Positions 32,937 through 40,203 of a stretch of 64,000 nt of DNA are shown here, one piece after another. Every line of letters starts with the position of its first letter. Positions within the stretch are counted from its first letter, which is position 1. The stretch covers positions 1 through 64,000 of the forward strand of contig JAHBVF010000037.1 in the NCBI GenBank assembly GCA_019637685.1, given 5' to 3'. The notes below the pieces were generated by a model. That model searched no databases, was not told the origin of the DNA, and worked only from the letters and a program-made list of their open reading frames with translations. The position numbers and the translations under genes were made by a program. Source of the DNA: Caldilineaceae bacterium. Its GTDB lineage: Bacteria; Chloroflexota; Anaerolineae; Caldilineales; Caldilineaceae.

Positions 32937-33644
32937 TCATCCACCCTGCACGAGATGTTCCGCCAGATCGATGAAGTCCGCTGCCATCACATCAAACGTC
33001 TCCTCCGGCCAGGGCTTGGTATTGCGTGGGCCGTATTCGTGCGGGCGATGGACGTAGGCCGTGGGCATTCCCACCGCGGCCGCGGCCCGCAGATCGCCCT
33101 CGTGCGCGGCCACCATCAACACCTGTTCCGGCGGCAGATCGAGCAGACGACAGGCGGTCAGATAGACTTCCGGGTCCGGTTTGTAGCGGCGGGCCAGTTC
33201 CGCGGAGAGGATGCAATCCCAGGGCAGGCCCGCATTTTTTGCCATATTTGTCAGCAGAGAGACGTTGCCGTTGGAGAGGGTGGCGATGACGAAATTCTCT
33301 TTGAGGCGGGTCAGCCCTTCCACCGCGTCCGGCCAGGGGCGCAGGCGATGCCAGACCCGATTGAGGTGGGCCAGCTTCTCCTCGGCCAGTCCGGTCAGGC
33401 CGAAGTCGGGCAGCAGATCGTCCAGAATCATCCGATGCAGAACGTCGATGCGGGTCCAGCCCAGCTCGCCAGAGCGCACGCGGGCCATGGCCGGTTGATA
33501 GCCCGCCCGCCAGGCGTCGGCCAGGCCAGCCCAGTCCAGATCGATCTCCCAGCGATTGCCCTCTTCAATAATCGACCCCCGCCAGTCAACAACCGTTCCG
33601 AAAACGTCGAAGGTCAGTGCTCGGATAGAAGCCGGATATCTCAT
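32937..33644 (-). CDS. HAD hydrolase, L-2-haloacid dehalogenase-like
   Basis: ATG 33644 follows AGAGAGG by nine bases (235 aa); the frame upstream is antisense noise over the next gene. Motif I is FDVFGTVVDWRGS near 12-24, motif II TLSNGN, motif III Lys in ARRYKPDPEVY and motif IV MVAAHEGDLRAAAAVG. This is closer to true haloacid dehalogenases than the one at 17209, because AAH-x-GDL and the C-terminal RPHEYGP are typical of them. It follows the DUF4432 protein on the same strand. Confidence 0.9.
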   Translation of the reverse strand: MRYPASIRALTFDVFGTVVDWRGSIIEEGNRWEIDLDWAGLADAWRAGYQPAMARVRSGELGWTRIDVLHRMILDDLLPDFGLTGLAEEKLAHLNRVWHRLRPWPDAVEGLTRLKENFVIATLSNGNVSLLTNMAKNAGLPWDCILSAELARRYKPDPEVYLTACRLLDLPPEQVLMVAAHEGDLRAAAAVGMPTAYVHRPHEYGPRNTKPWPEETFDVMAADFIDLAEHLVQGG

Positions 33645-33671
33645 TTGTTTTGCCTCTCTACGAGTTTTGAC

Positions 33672-33733
33672 GCCAGACCGCGGACCGCGGACGGCATTCA
33701 TCCCGGCGGTCCGCGGTCTGCCGTCCGCGGTCA
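33672..33733. repeat. GC-rich intergenic hairpin
   Basis: CAGACCGCGGACCGCGGACG is followed after a short loop by GCGGTCCGCGGTCTG, then by a second complementary run. It fills the gap between the DUF4432 and HAD genes and shares words with 36248-36330. Confidence 0.7.
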
Positions 33734-34819
33734 TCAGGCCACAATTTGTTCGATCCGCGCGGCCATCTGTGCTGCCTCGTCCGCGTCCAGCGCGCCCATC
33801 ACAAAATCGCAGCGCCATTCCCCACCGCCAGCCAATTCTTTTACATAGCCTTTGGCCTTCTCGGCTGTATAGCCTTCTGGCTCGGCAGTGGCGGGCAGGC
33901 TGATGCCTGCCGCGTCCTGGTCCGGTGTGCGGCAGATCCAGCGCACACCCACGGGTAGCTGCGCCGGGCGGTGGCGGATGTAGTCCGCGCCCCCGTCCGG
34001 GTGGAGTTGCAGGGTATGCGCCCACCCCTCAGCGTCCGCGCGGTAGTCGATACCAAAGACGATCTCCGGGTCGAAGGCGAGGCCGGGGGTCAGTTGGTGG
34101 TGGAGTTCGGGCTTTTCTCCCAGCGCGTTGAGAAAGTCCAGATAGTGGGGGTTGACCTTCACGTGGCTGGGGATGCTGCGCCGCACGCGCACGGTTTGCG
34201 GCGTAATGTCCGCGCTGTAGAGCAGATGGCCGTTGTCCACCGGGCGGAAGTTGACGTGGGCCAGATACATATACTCCATGGGCGTCTGTTTCCGGTTGCG
34301 GCAGACGAGGCTGACGTGAAGGAGGGAGGAATCCGCGTACATTTTCACCAGTGGCTCGGCCGTGTAATTGTAGCTGAAGGCGACTGTGTGCTGGTAGCGC
34401 CCGCCCAGGCCGATGTACGCGCCCTTTTCGTCCTCGCCCAGCACAACCCACGCCTGTTGAAAGGGCGCGTTGGGCAGCTCCCCGTGCAGCGGGTGATCGT
34501 CGGTTTCTGTAGGCACGCCCATCGCGGTAAAGCCGCAGTGGATGAGGAAAGCGCCGTAGGTTTTCAGATAATCGCTGGTGGCCTGGGGTTCGTCGAACAT
34601 CGAGCGCATTGTCAGGTTGCGCCCGCCAAATTCGGCTGACCAGATTTGCTGGCCCTGGAAGGGCAACATCACCATTTCGCCCTGCCCGTTGGAAAAACGC
34701 AGGGCGGCCACACCGCTGGCATAGCGGAAGGCGGATGCGCTTAGCCCCCCGCTTTCTGCCAGCAGTCGTTCTTTGTCATCAAAAAATTCTGGTCGTAGAT
34801 ATATTGTGCTCTCTGCCAT
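33734..34819 (-). CDS. DUF4432-like aldose-1-epimerase superfamily protein
   Basis: I start at ATG 34819 (361 aa); the extension to 34882 lies in the spacer. The chain is beta-rich with QQIWSAEFGGRNLTMRSMFD, TYGAFLIHCGFTAMGVP, HGELPNAPFQQAWV (His-Gly-Glu-Leu), YMYLAHVNFRPVDNG and a late PEIVFGIDY. HGELPNAP and H-x-N-F are the family's conserved spots and match the galactose mutarotase-like fold. Members are found in sugar-degradation clusters and probably act as sugar epimerases or isomerases. The neighbours are a HAD hydrolase and, further left, SDRs and a sulfatase. Confidence 0.85.
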   Translation of the reverse strand: MAESTIYLRPEFFDDKERLLAESGGLSASAFRYASGVAALRFSNGQGEMVMLPFQGQQIWSAEFGGRNLTMRSMFDEPQATSDYLKTYGAFLIHCGFTAMGVPTETDDHPLHGELPNAPFQQAWVVLGEDEKGAYIGLGGRYQHTVAFSYNYTAEPLVKMYADSSLLHVSLVCRNRKQTPMEYMYLAHVNFRPVDNGHLLYSADITPQTVRVRRSIPSHVKVNPHYLDFLNALGEKPELHHQLTPGLAFDPEIVFGIDYRADAEGWAHTLQLHPDGGADYIRHRPAQLPVGVRWICRTPDQDAAGISLPATAEPEGYTAEKAKGYVKELAGGGEWRCDFVMGALDADEAAQMAARIEQIVA

Positions 34820-34935
34820 TGGATGCTCCGCGGGGAGGGGATGGGGTAGACGATAGGCTGATCCTACCAGCTTTTTCCACATTGTGCCAAAGCCAAAAGT
34901 TGGCGGGTACTCATCCCGGTTTTCTTGGCCCCCTG

Positions 34936-34944
34936 TGCTATACT
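34936..34944 (+). promoter_or_regulatory. extended -10 promoter, leaderless start
   Basis: TGcTATACT ends six bases before ATG 34951, so the mRNA should start at the AUG. No ribosome-binding site exists before that ATG, which supports leaderless translation. Confidence 0.7.
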
Positions 34945-34950
34945 ATCGGT

Positions 34951-35613
34951 ATGAACGGTATCGCTCCTCCTCCTATAGCCGCGGTGATCGCGGCGGCTGG
35001 CTTCAGTCGGCGTATGGGCCGTTTCAAACAGTTGTTGCCCTGGGGGAAGAGGACGGTTATCCAAACCGTTGTGGAGAATTTGCATGCCGCCGGCGCGGCG
35101 CCAATTTTGTGTATCACCGGCCACCGGGGCGATGAGGTGACCGCGGCATTGGACGGTAGCCCGGCGCGCACACTGCCCAGCCCGCACTACGCGACCAGCG
35201 AAATGCTCAGCTCCTACCAGACCGGCATTGCTGCCCTTGAGAATGACAGTTCTCCATTCACTATCCACGGTTCGCTATCGTTTTCCGGCGCACTGCTTGC
35301 CCTGGCCGATCAGCCCCACATCCCTGCGCGGGTCATCCGCCAGGTCATCGGTCAGGCCCGCACCACACCGGATCAGATCGTCGTCCCCAGCCACGAAATG
35401 CGCCGGGGTCATCCCATCTACCTGCCCCGCCGCCTGTGGGATGAACTACTGGCGTTGCCATTGGAAGCGTCCCTGCGAGACCTGCTCAACCGGCACAGCG
35501 CTGACATCGTGTACGTGGATGTGGATACCGATGCCATCCGCCGGGATATGGACGAGTGGGGGGAGTATGAAGGATTACGCGAGGAATTTGACCAAAAGAG
35601 AAGTGAAGTGTGA
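34951..35613 (+). CDS. MocA/MobA-like nucleotidyltransferase for molybdenum cofactor
   Basis: The 220-residue protein has AAVIAAAGFSRRMGRFKQLLPW (key residues Gly-x-Ser-x-Arg-Met-Gly then Lys) near 9-30, the MobA-type nucleotide loop. ITGHRGDEVTAAL, LLALADQPHIP near 120 and VVPSHEMRRGHPIYLPR follow. The GHP motif and DQP point to the MocA branch, which adds CMP to molybdopterin for xanthine-dehydrogenase-type enzymes. xdhC-like genes follow on the same strand, which supports this. No xanthine dehydrogenase structural gene lies in the window. Confidence 0.88.
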   Translation: MNGIAPPPIAAVIAAAGFSRRMGRFKQLLPWGKRTVIQTVVENLHAAGAAPILCITGHRGDEVTAALDGSPARTLPSPHYATSEMLSSYQTGIAALENDSSPFTIHGSLSFSGALLALADQPHIPARVIRQVIGQARTTPDQIVVPSHEMRRGHPIYLPRRLWDELLALPLEASLRDLLNRHSADIVYVDVDTDAIRRDMDEWGEYEGLREEFDQKRSEV

Positions 35614-35661
35614 AATCGCTTGATTTGCCTTGCGCTTCACCCATCAACCTTTCTTTTCAGA

Positions 35662-35910
35662 ATAGTGTACATGCCCGGTAGGGCACAACCAGCAATGAAA
35701 ATGAGAGGTAACGCAAGCTGTCAGCTTGCATTACAAGAGCTATTTTTAAGTCAGTGTACATGCCCATTTCGGGCACAACCAGCAATGAAAATAGGGGCGC
35801 AGATTTACGCAGAAGACACAGATTACGCAGATTTTATCAGCGTTCATCAGTGGCTATTTTCAGATTAGCGCAAGCTGTCAGCTTGCGTTACAAGCGCTAT
35901 TTTTAAGTCA
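35662..35910. repeat. mosaic of two direct-repeat units
   Basis: GTGTACATGCCC + GGGCACAACCAGCAATGAAAA occurs at 35664-35700 and 35754-35790 (and at 32602). ACGCAAGCTGTCAGCTTGC + TATTTTTAAGTCA occurs at 35711-35753 and 35869-35910. Between them is the GACACAGATTACGCAGATT block. The CTGTCAGCTTGC unit ends 20 bases before the xdhC-type gene. No coding sequence is seen in the 317-bp gap. Confidence 0.75.
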
Positions 35911-35930
35911 GATTTCAGGAGGAAAATACT

Positions 35931-36260
35931 GTGTCCACCATCTACCACCAATTGCAAAAACTGGTTGCCCAGGGCGAAGATGTGGCTCTGGCAACGATTG
36001 TCTCGGCCAAAGGCTCTGTGCCGCGGGAGGTGGGAGCCAAAATGATCATTCACCCCCTGGGCCGCCACGTGGGAACCGTGGGCGGCGGCTGCGGCGAGGC
36101 CGATGTCATCCGCACTGCGTTGGATGTGCTCCAGGACGGCGCACCCCGCACGGTTCACGTGGACCTGACCGAGGACATTTCCATGCAGAGTCTGGGCGTC
36201 TGCGGCGGCGTGATGAATGTCTTCATTGAGCGCTGGGGGAAAGAAGAGACGCCAGAATAG
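35931..36260 (+). CDS. XdhC/CoxI N-terminal domain protein
   Basis: GTG 35931 follows CAGGAGG by eight bases. The 109 residues are the XdhC_CoxI domain alone: VALATIVSAKGSVPREVGAKM near 18-38, GTVGGGCGEADV near 48-59 and SLGVCGGVMNVFIE at the end. In full-length XdhC this domain is followed by a Rossmann domain, which here is a separate gene at 37274. XdhC proteins bind molybdenum cofactor and insert it, after sulfuration, into xanthine-dehydrogenase-type enzymes. Confidence 0.9.
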   Translation: MSTIYHQLQKLVAQGEDVALATIVSAKGSVPREVGAKMIIHPLGRHVGTVGGGCGEADVIRTALDVLQDGAPRTVHVDLTEDISMQSLGVCGGVMNVFIERWGKEETPE

Positions 36261-36330
36261 ACAGCAGACGGCAGACCGCGGACGGCAAGTGTCAGTCTTC
36301 CTGTCGTCCGCGGTCCGCGGTCCGCTGTCC
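36248..36330. terminator. bidirectional GC-rich hairpin
   Basis: GACAGCAGACGGCAGACC and GGTCCGCGGTCCGCTGTC form a long imperfect stem between the convergent xdhC-type and terC genes. Its words match the intergenic hairpins at 33672 and 17938. Confidence 0.6.
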
Positions 36331-36334
36331 TTTA

Positions 36335-37105
36335 TCAATCGTCGCCGTGGACTGCCGAGGCCGGTGGGCGGTTCTTCAGTGCCACGGGCTTATGGCTCTT
36401 GCGCAGGCGCAGGTTGACCAGTTCGACGGCAAAAGAGAAGGCCATCGCGAAGTAAGCGTAGTTCTTCAGATGCAATTCTGCAACTGCTTCGTGCAGCCAG
36501 CCTTCCAGCACCAGCAAAAAGCCGATGAGAATCAAAAAGGCCAGGGCCAGGATTTTCATCGTTGGATGCTTCTCCACAAAGTCACTGATGGGGCCAGCAA
36601 AGAAGAGCATTACACCTGCGGCAATAACGACTGCCGGGACCATCACCCACAGATCGCCGGAAATGCCCACGGCTGTGATCACCGAATCCAATGAGAAGAC
36701 AATGTCCACGAGGATAATCTGGAAGATCACCGATGCAAAGGAAGCCGCTACCACGGCCCTGCTGGTATGCTCGGTAGACTCCAACTTTTCGTGAATCTCA
36801 AAAGTACTCTTCCCGATCAGAAAGAGACCCCCTATCAGCAGAATCAGGTCCCGCCCAGAGATGCCGTGGCCACCCAGAGAAAAGAGCGGCTCTGTAAGCC
36901 GCATAATCCACGTGATGCTGAGCAGCAGAATGATGCGGGTGATCACAGCCAGGCCGATGCCGGTGGAGCGGGCGCGGGCCTGCTGATTTCTGGGCAGTTT
37001 GCCGCTAAGAATAGCGATGAAAATCACGTTGTCTATGCCAAGCACGATCTCCAACATCAGAAGCGTGAACAGCGCTACCAGATTTGCTGCTGTGAGTATT
37101 TCCAT
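36335..37105 (-). CDS. TerC-family integral membrane protein
   Basis: The 256 residues have about seven membrane helices. TerC signatures are EIVLGIDNVIFIAIL near 19-33 and DIVFSLDSVITAVGI near 133-147, where the paired Asp residues inside helices are thought to bind metal. RBS AAGGAA precedes the ATG. TerC proteins are linked to tellurite resistance and to manganese or calcium export near the translocon. It sits on the opposite strand between two xdhC-type genes and is not part of their operon. Confidence 0.94.
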   Translation of the reverse strand: MEILTAANLVALFTLLMLEIVLGIDNVIFIAILSGKLPRNQQARARSTGIGLAVITRIILLLSITWIMRLTEPLFSLGGHGISGRDLILLIGGLFLIGKSTFEIHEKLESTEHTSRAVVAASFASVIFQIILVDIVFSLDSVITAVGISGDLWVMVPAVVIAAGVMLFFAGPISDFVEKHPTMKILALAFLILIGFLLVLEGWLHEAVAELHLKNYAYFAMAFSFAVELVNLRLRKSHKPVALKNRPPASAVHGDD

Positions 37106-37150
37106 TCTTTGAATTCCTTACACTTGATGAACGGCAGAATTTGCAGGCCA

Positions 37151-37159
37151 AGTATAGCA
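37151..37159 (-). promoter_or_regulatory. extended -10 promoter of terC
   Basis: The minus strand reads TGCTATACT, about 45 bases before ATG 37105. A convincing -35 is missing, as in the other extended -10 sites of this window. Confidence 0.55.
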
Positions 37160-37273
37160 GGCGATACCTTTCCGGGCATTTCCCACCTGGGCCAGCTTTT
37201 TGTTACTTGTCAATGTTTGCTGCTCCCATTGTAGCAAAAGAACCCCGAAACGCAATCCTTTACGAGTGAGTAT

Positions 37274-38125
37274 ATGCACACAGATATTTTACACGCACTG
37301 ACCGATTCCATCGATCGACGGGAATCCGTAGCACTGGTTACTGTCACCGAGGCCACCGGTTCCTTCGCTGCCAGCCTGGGCCGGGACGCGGTTCTCTGGC
37401 CGGAAGCAGACCGGTCCCCGGTCGGCTCGCTGGCGCTGGGGCCTCTGACCGAACGTGCCCTCTCCGACATCCGCCAGGTGCTACGCGAGAAAGCCCCCCG
37501 CCATCTCCACTACACCGAGGCCGATGGCGCTGTCTCTCTCTTTGTGGATGTGCAGCCGCGCCCGCCCCATCTGATCGTTGTGGGCGCGGGACATATCGCC
37601 GTGCCTCTGGCCGCGATGGCAAAGCTCTGCGAATTTCAGGTCACTGTCCTGGACGACCGCCCCCAATTCGCCAACACAGCCCGTTTCCCCACCGCCGACC
37701 AGGTGATCGCTGGCCCTTTCCGCGCCGAACTGGACCGGCTGCGCCAGGGCAAAGCGGCCTTTGATAACGACACATATATTGTGCTGGTCACCCGCGGCCA
37801 TCAATACGATGTGGAATCTCTGCTGGAGGTGCTGGACGATCCCTTGGCCTACATCGGAATGATCGGCAGCCGGCGGCGTATCCGGGCGGTTTTTGAACTA
37901 TTGGAGACGGAGCAGGGCATTCCCGCGGCCAAATTCGACCGGGTCTACGCGCCCATTGGACTGAACATCGGGGCCATCACACCGGCGGAGATTGCGGTCT
38001 GTATTATGGCGGAGATTATTAATGTTATGCGGGGTGGACCGGCATTGGGAATGGGCGAGGAGATTCAGCGGGAGCGGCTGGCACGACGGCAGAGAGCGGT
38101 TGGAAAAATCAGCGGGCAGGGGTAG
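37274..38125 (+). CDS. XdhC-family protein with Rossmann domain
   Basis: The product has 283 residues. The N-terminal part is a short CoxI-like domain (RRESVALVTVTEATGSFAA near 15-33). The C-terminal XdhC Rossmann domain has HLIVVGAGHIAVPLA near 98-112, ADQVIAGPF, YIVLVTRGHQYDVESL and AYIGMIGSRRR, ending in IGLNIGAITPAEIAVCIMAEI. It probably carries molybdenum cofactor to its target enzyme, together with the CoxI-only protein at 35931. Confidence 0.9.
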   Translation: MHTDILHALTDSIDRRESVALVTVTEATGSFAASLGRDAVLWPEADRSPVGSLALGPLTERALSDIRQVLREKAPRHLHYTEADGAVSLFVDVQPRPPHLIVVGAGHIAVPLAAMAKLCEFQVTVLDDRPQFANTARFPTADQVIAGPFRAELDRLRQGKAAFDNDTYIVLVTRGHQYDVESLLEVLDDPLAYIGMIGSRRRIRAVFELLETEQGIPAAKFDRVYAPIGLNIGAITPAEIAVCIMAEIINVMRGGPALGMGEEIQRERLARRQRAVGKISGQG

Positions 38126-38165
38126 ACGCTTGTGGGCAAAGGCGAAGGGATGATGGATGAGTATC

Positions 38166-38837
38166 TTATTCCCCCATCATCCCTTCTATCATGCCCCTGG
38201 CAAACGCCAGCTCATCCTCCACAATCGTATGTTCCATCCCTGGGTAGAGGCGCACGGTCACGTCGCCGCCCAGCGCACGCATGGCCTCTGCCGATTCCTC
38301 CACACGCGTGGCAGGAATGTGAAAATCCACATCGCTGCATCCCAAAAAGACGGGTGTGCCTGCCAGCGAGCCGCCAAAGTTCCAGGCCGTGCCCGGTGGA
38401 CCGATCAGACCACCGCTGAAACCGATCACCGCGCCGTAGCGCTGGGCGTAGCGTCCGGCATATTCCAAAGCCAGGCACGCGCCCTGGGAGAAACCAGCCA
38501 GCACAATTCTCTCTGGCGGAATCCCGGCCTGGCCCAATTGCCTGACCAATCCATCCACCACTGCCAGTGCCGCGGAAAGATAGGGTTCGTTGTCGGCTAT
38601 CGGCGTCATAAACCGGTTGGGATACCACTGGTTGCCCGCGGCCTGGGGGGCCAGATAGGCAAATTCCGGGTGATACAATTCACCCGCCAGTGACAAAATC
38701 GACTGGGCTGTCGCGCCCCGCCCGTGCAGCAGAATCATCGCCGCCTTGGCCTCGGCCAGCGTTTTGCCCGTTGTCATTACAGGCTGGTCGCTGTGATAGC
38801 CAGCCGTTTGTGAAGTGCCATTCAATTGCTCAGTCAT
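38166..38837 (-). CDS. alpha/beta hydrolase, phospholipase/carboxylesterase (MhqD-like)
   Basis: ATG 38837 is preferred over the in-frame ATG at 38861 because GGGAGA precedes it (223 aa). AMILLHGRGA near 33-42 is the oxyanion region. LAGFSQGACLALEYA holds the serine nucleophile (G-F-S-Q-G), CSDVDFHIP the Asp, and YPGMEHTI the His. It belongs to the small carboxylesterase family that includes MhqD, induced by quinones in Bacillus. It is the third gene of a MarR / flavin reductase / hydrolase operon. Confidence 0.88.
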   Translation of the reverse strand: MTEQLNGTSQTAGYHSDQPVMTTGKTLAEAKAAMILLHGRGATAQSILSLAGELYHPEFAYLAPQAAGNQWYPNRFMTPIADNEPYLSAALAVVDGLVRQLGQAGIPPERIVLAGFSQGACLALEYAGRYAQRYGAVIGFSGGLIGPPGTAWNFGGSLAGTPVFLGCSDVDFHIPATRVEESAEAMRALGGDVTVRLYPGMEHTIVEDELAFARGMIEGMMGE

Positions 38838-38895
38838 ATTTTCTCCCACAAATTCTCCCACAAAGAAGGGTGCAGCACACAGTACTCTTCACTTT

Positions 38896-39486
38896 TCATC
38901 CCCGCACCATCTCAAACATATCTGTCACCCGACAGTAGCCCGACCCGGCCAGACGGCCAATGGGCTGCATCGCGGCCAGGTCTACATAATTGCCGTCGTA
39001 AATCTCGTCGCTGATGTGGATCATCTGCACCGCGCCAAAGATGACCGCATTGCCGCCCACCTCCACAATCTGCGTCAGCTTGCACTCGAAGCTGACCGGT
39101 GCTTCCGCCACCCGTGGCGCGGCAACAGTTTGGCAGGGCGCAGGTGTCAGCCCCGCCGCGTCGAACTCCGAGACGCCGTGGGGGAAAGTTGTCGCAGTGA
39201 TGTTCATTGCCGCGGCAGTGGCCTGGTTGGTCAGGTTGACCACAAATTCGCCGCTTTCTTCCGCGTTGGTCCAGGTGTCCTTTTTGCTGCCGTCGGGCTT
39301 GTGGCTGCAACTGAACAGGAGGGTGAGCGGCTCGGAACTGGCGACGGTGAAAAAGGAAAAGGGGGCCAGATTGGGCGTTCCATTCGTGCCCTGTGTGCTC
39401 ACCCAGGCAATGGGCCGAGGCAGGACTGTGGCCGTGACAATCTTATAGCGATCTTTGGCCGGGATGTCGGATGGCGCGAGAATCAT
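38896..39486 (-). CDS. flavin reductase-like FMN-binding protein
   Basis: The 196 residues match the flavin_reduct fold: KIVTATVLPRPIAWVSTQG near 15-33, NLAPFSFFTVAS near 39-50, then KKDTWTNAEESGEFVVNL. R-P-I-A-W-V-S-T and N-x-A-P-x-S-F-F hold the FMN phosphate and ring in this family. Members reduce or use FMN, often with a partner. It lies between marR and the esterase, with 30 and 58 bases between the genes. Confidence 0.92.
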   Translation of the reverse strand: MILAPSDIPAKDRYKIVTATVLPRPIAWVSTQGTNGTPNLAPFSFFTVASSEPLTLLFSCSHKPDGSKKDTWTNAEESGEFVVNLTNQATAAAMNITATTFPHGVSEFDAAGLTPAPCQTVAAPRVAEAPVSFECKLTQIVEVGGNAVIFGAVQMIHISDEIYDGNYVDLAAMQPIGRLAGSGYCRVTDMFEMVRG

Positions 39487-39516
39487 TAGCGCGGGAACTC
39501 TTTCTTTGTGTGCGAA

Positions 39517-39963
39517 CTACTCGCCCTTTCCCAACTGCCGCAACAGGTCACCCAATGTCTGCTGCTCGTCCGGGCTGAGAACGGAGAAGACATCCACGAC
39601 CCCGGTCACGTGGCTGGGCAGGATCGACTCAATCATCTCCCGCCCCGCGTCGGTCAGGTGAATATAGACAACCCGTCGGTCTTCGGTGCAGCGACGGCGC
39701 TCCACCAGCCCCTGCTTGGCCAGATTGTCCACAACCGTCGTCAGATTCCCTGTGCTTTTGAGCAACTTTTGCGCCAGGTCGCTCTGGTTGAGCACCCCCA
39801 AATGGTGCAGCGCTTCCAGCACGCCGAACTGGCTGACCGTCAGCCCGAAGTCGCGCAGGTGCTCGTTTACCCGGCTGCTCACGGAATCCGCGGCGCGCAC
39901 CAATTTGATGAAGCTGTCCAGCGCAAGACATTCAGTTGGGGAACCGTCGAAGTGGGTGGGCAT
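39517..39963 (-). CDS. MarR-family transcriptional regulator
   Basis: I start at ATG 39963 (148 aa); the longer frame runs through the promoter. The winged helix covers about 35-105: LTVSQFGVLEALHHLG, LNQSDLAQKLLKSTGNLTTVVDNLAKQGLV (recognition helix STGNLTTVVDNL) and the wing RRRCTEDRRVVYIHLT. Helices at both ends form the dimer. The operon content (flavin reductase, MhqD-like esterase) suggests a repressor sensing electrophiles or quinones, as MhqR does. An inverted repeat overlapping its own promoter start is a likely autoregulatory operator. Confidence 0.93.
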   Translation of the reverse strand: MPTHFDGSPTECLALDSFIKLVRAADSVSSRVNEHLRDFGLTVSQFGVLEALHHLGVLNQSDLAQKLLKSTGNLTTVVDNLAKQGLVERRRCTEDRRVVYIHLTDAGREMIESILPSHVTGVVDVFSVLSPDEQQTLGDLLRQLGKGE

Positions 39964-40040
39964 GGGAAAAGGGTATTGGGTGATTGGGTATTGACGATTG
40001 GGTATTGGCGATAGGGTAGTGGTGATAGAGTGAATCGAAT

Positions 40041-40056
40041 AGTTCGATGTTGAACT
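40041..40056. promoter_or_regulatory. probable MarR operator
   Basis: AGTTCgatgttGAACT, five-base perfect arms around a six-base centre, lies just downstream of the -10 of the marR promoter and covers the expected transcription start. Confidence 0.6.
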
Positions 40057-40062
40057 GTTAGA

Positions 40063-40091
40063 AGTATAGGGGATTGAGGCGCGGGTGTCAA
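40063..40091 (-). promoter_or_regulatory. consensus sigma-70-type promoter of the marR operon
   Basis: On the minus strand: TTGACA (40091-40086), 17 bases, TATACT (40068-40063). The -35 is a perfect consensus. The mRNA leader would be about 90 bases. Confidence 0.85.
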
Positions 40092-40125
40092 ATTCTGTGC
40101 TTGCACCGAGCGGAGAGCGGCGCGG

Positions 40126-40167
40126 GGAGTGGGTGGCGCGCCAGTCGATGCACACGCCACCCACTCC
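40126..40167 (-). terminator. hairpin after the triple-repeat gene
   Basis: GGAGTGGGTGGCG (40126-40138) pairs perfectly with CGCCACCCACTCC (40155-40167), 37 bases beyond the stop at 40204. There is no T-run. Confidence 0.65.
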
Positions 40168-40203
40168 TGCAGATCGGTGGAAATAACAAAGCTGTTTCTG
40201 CTG

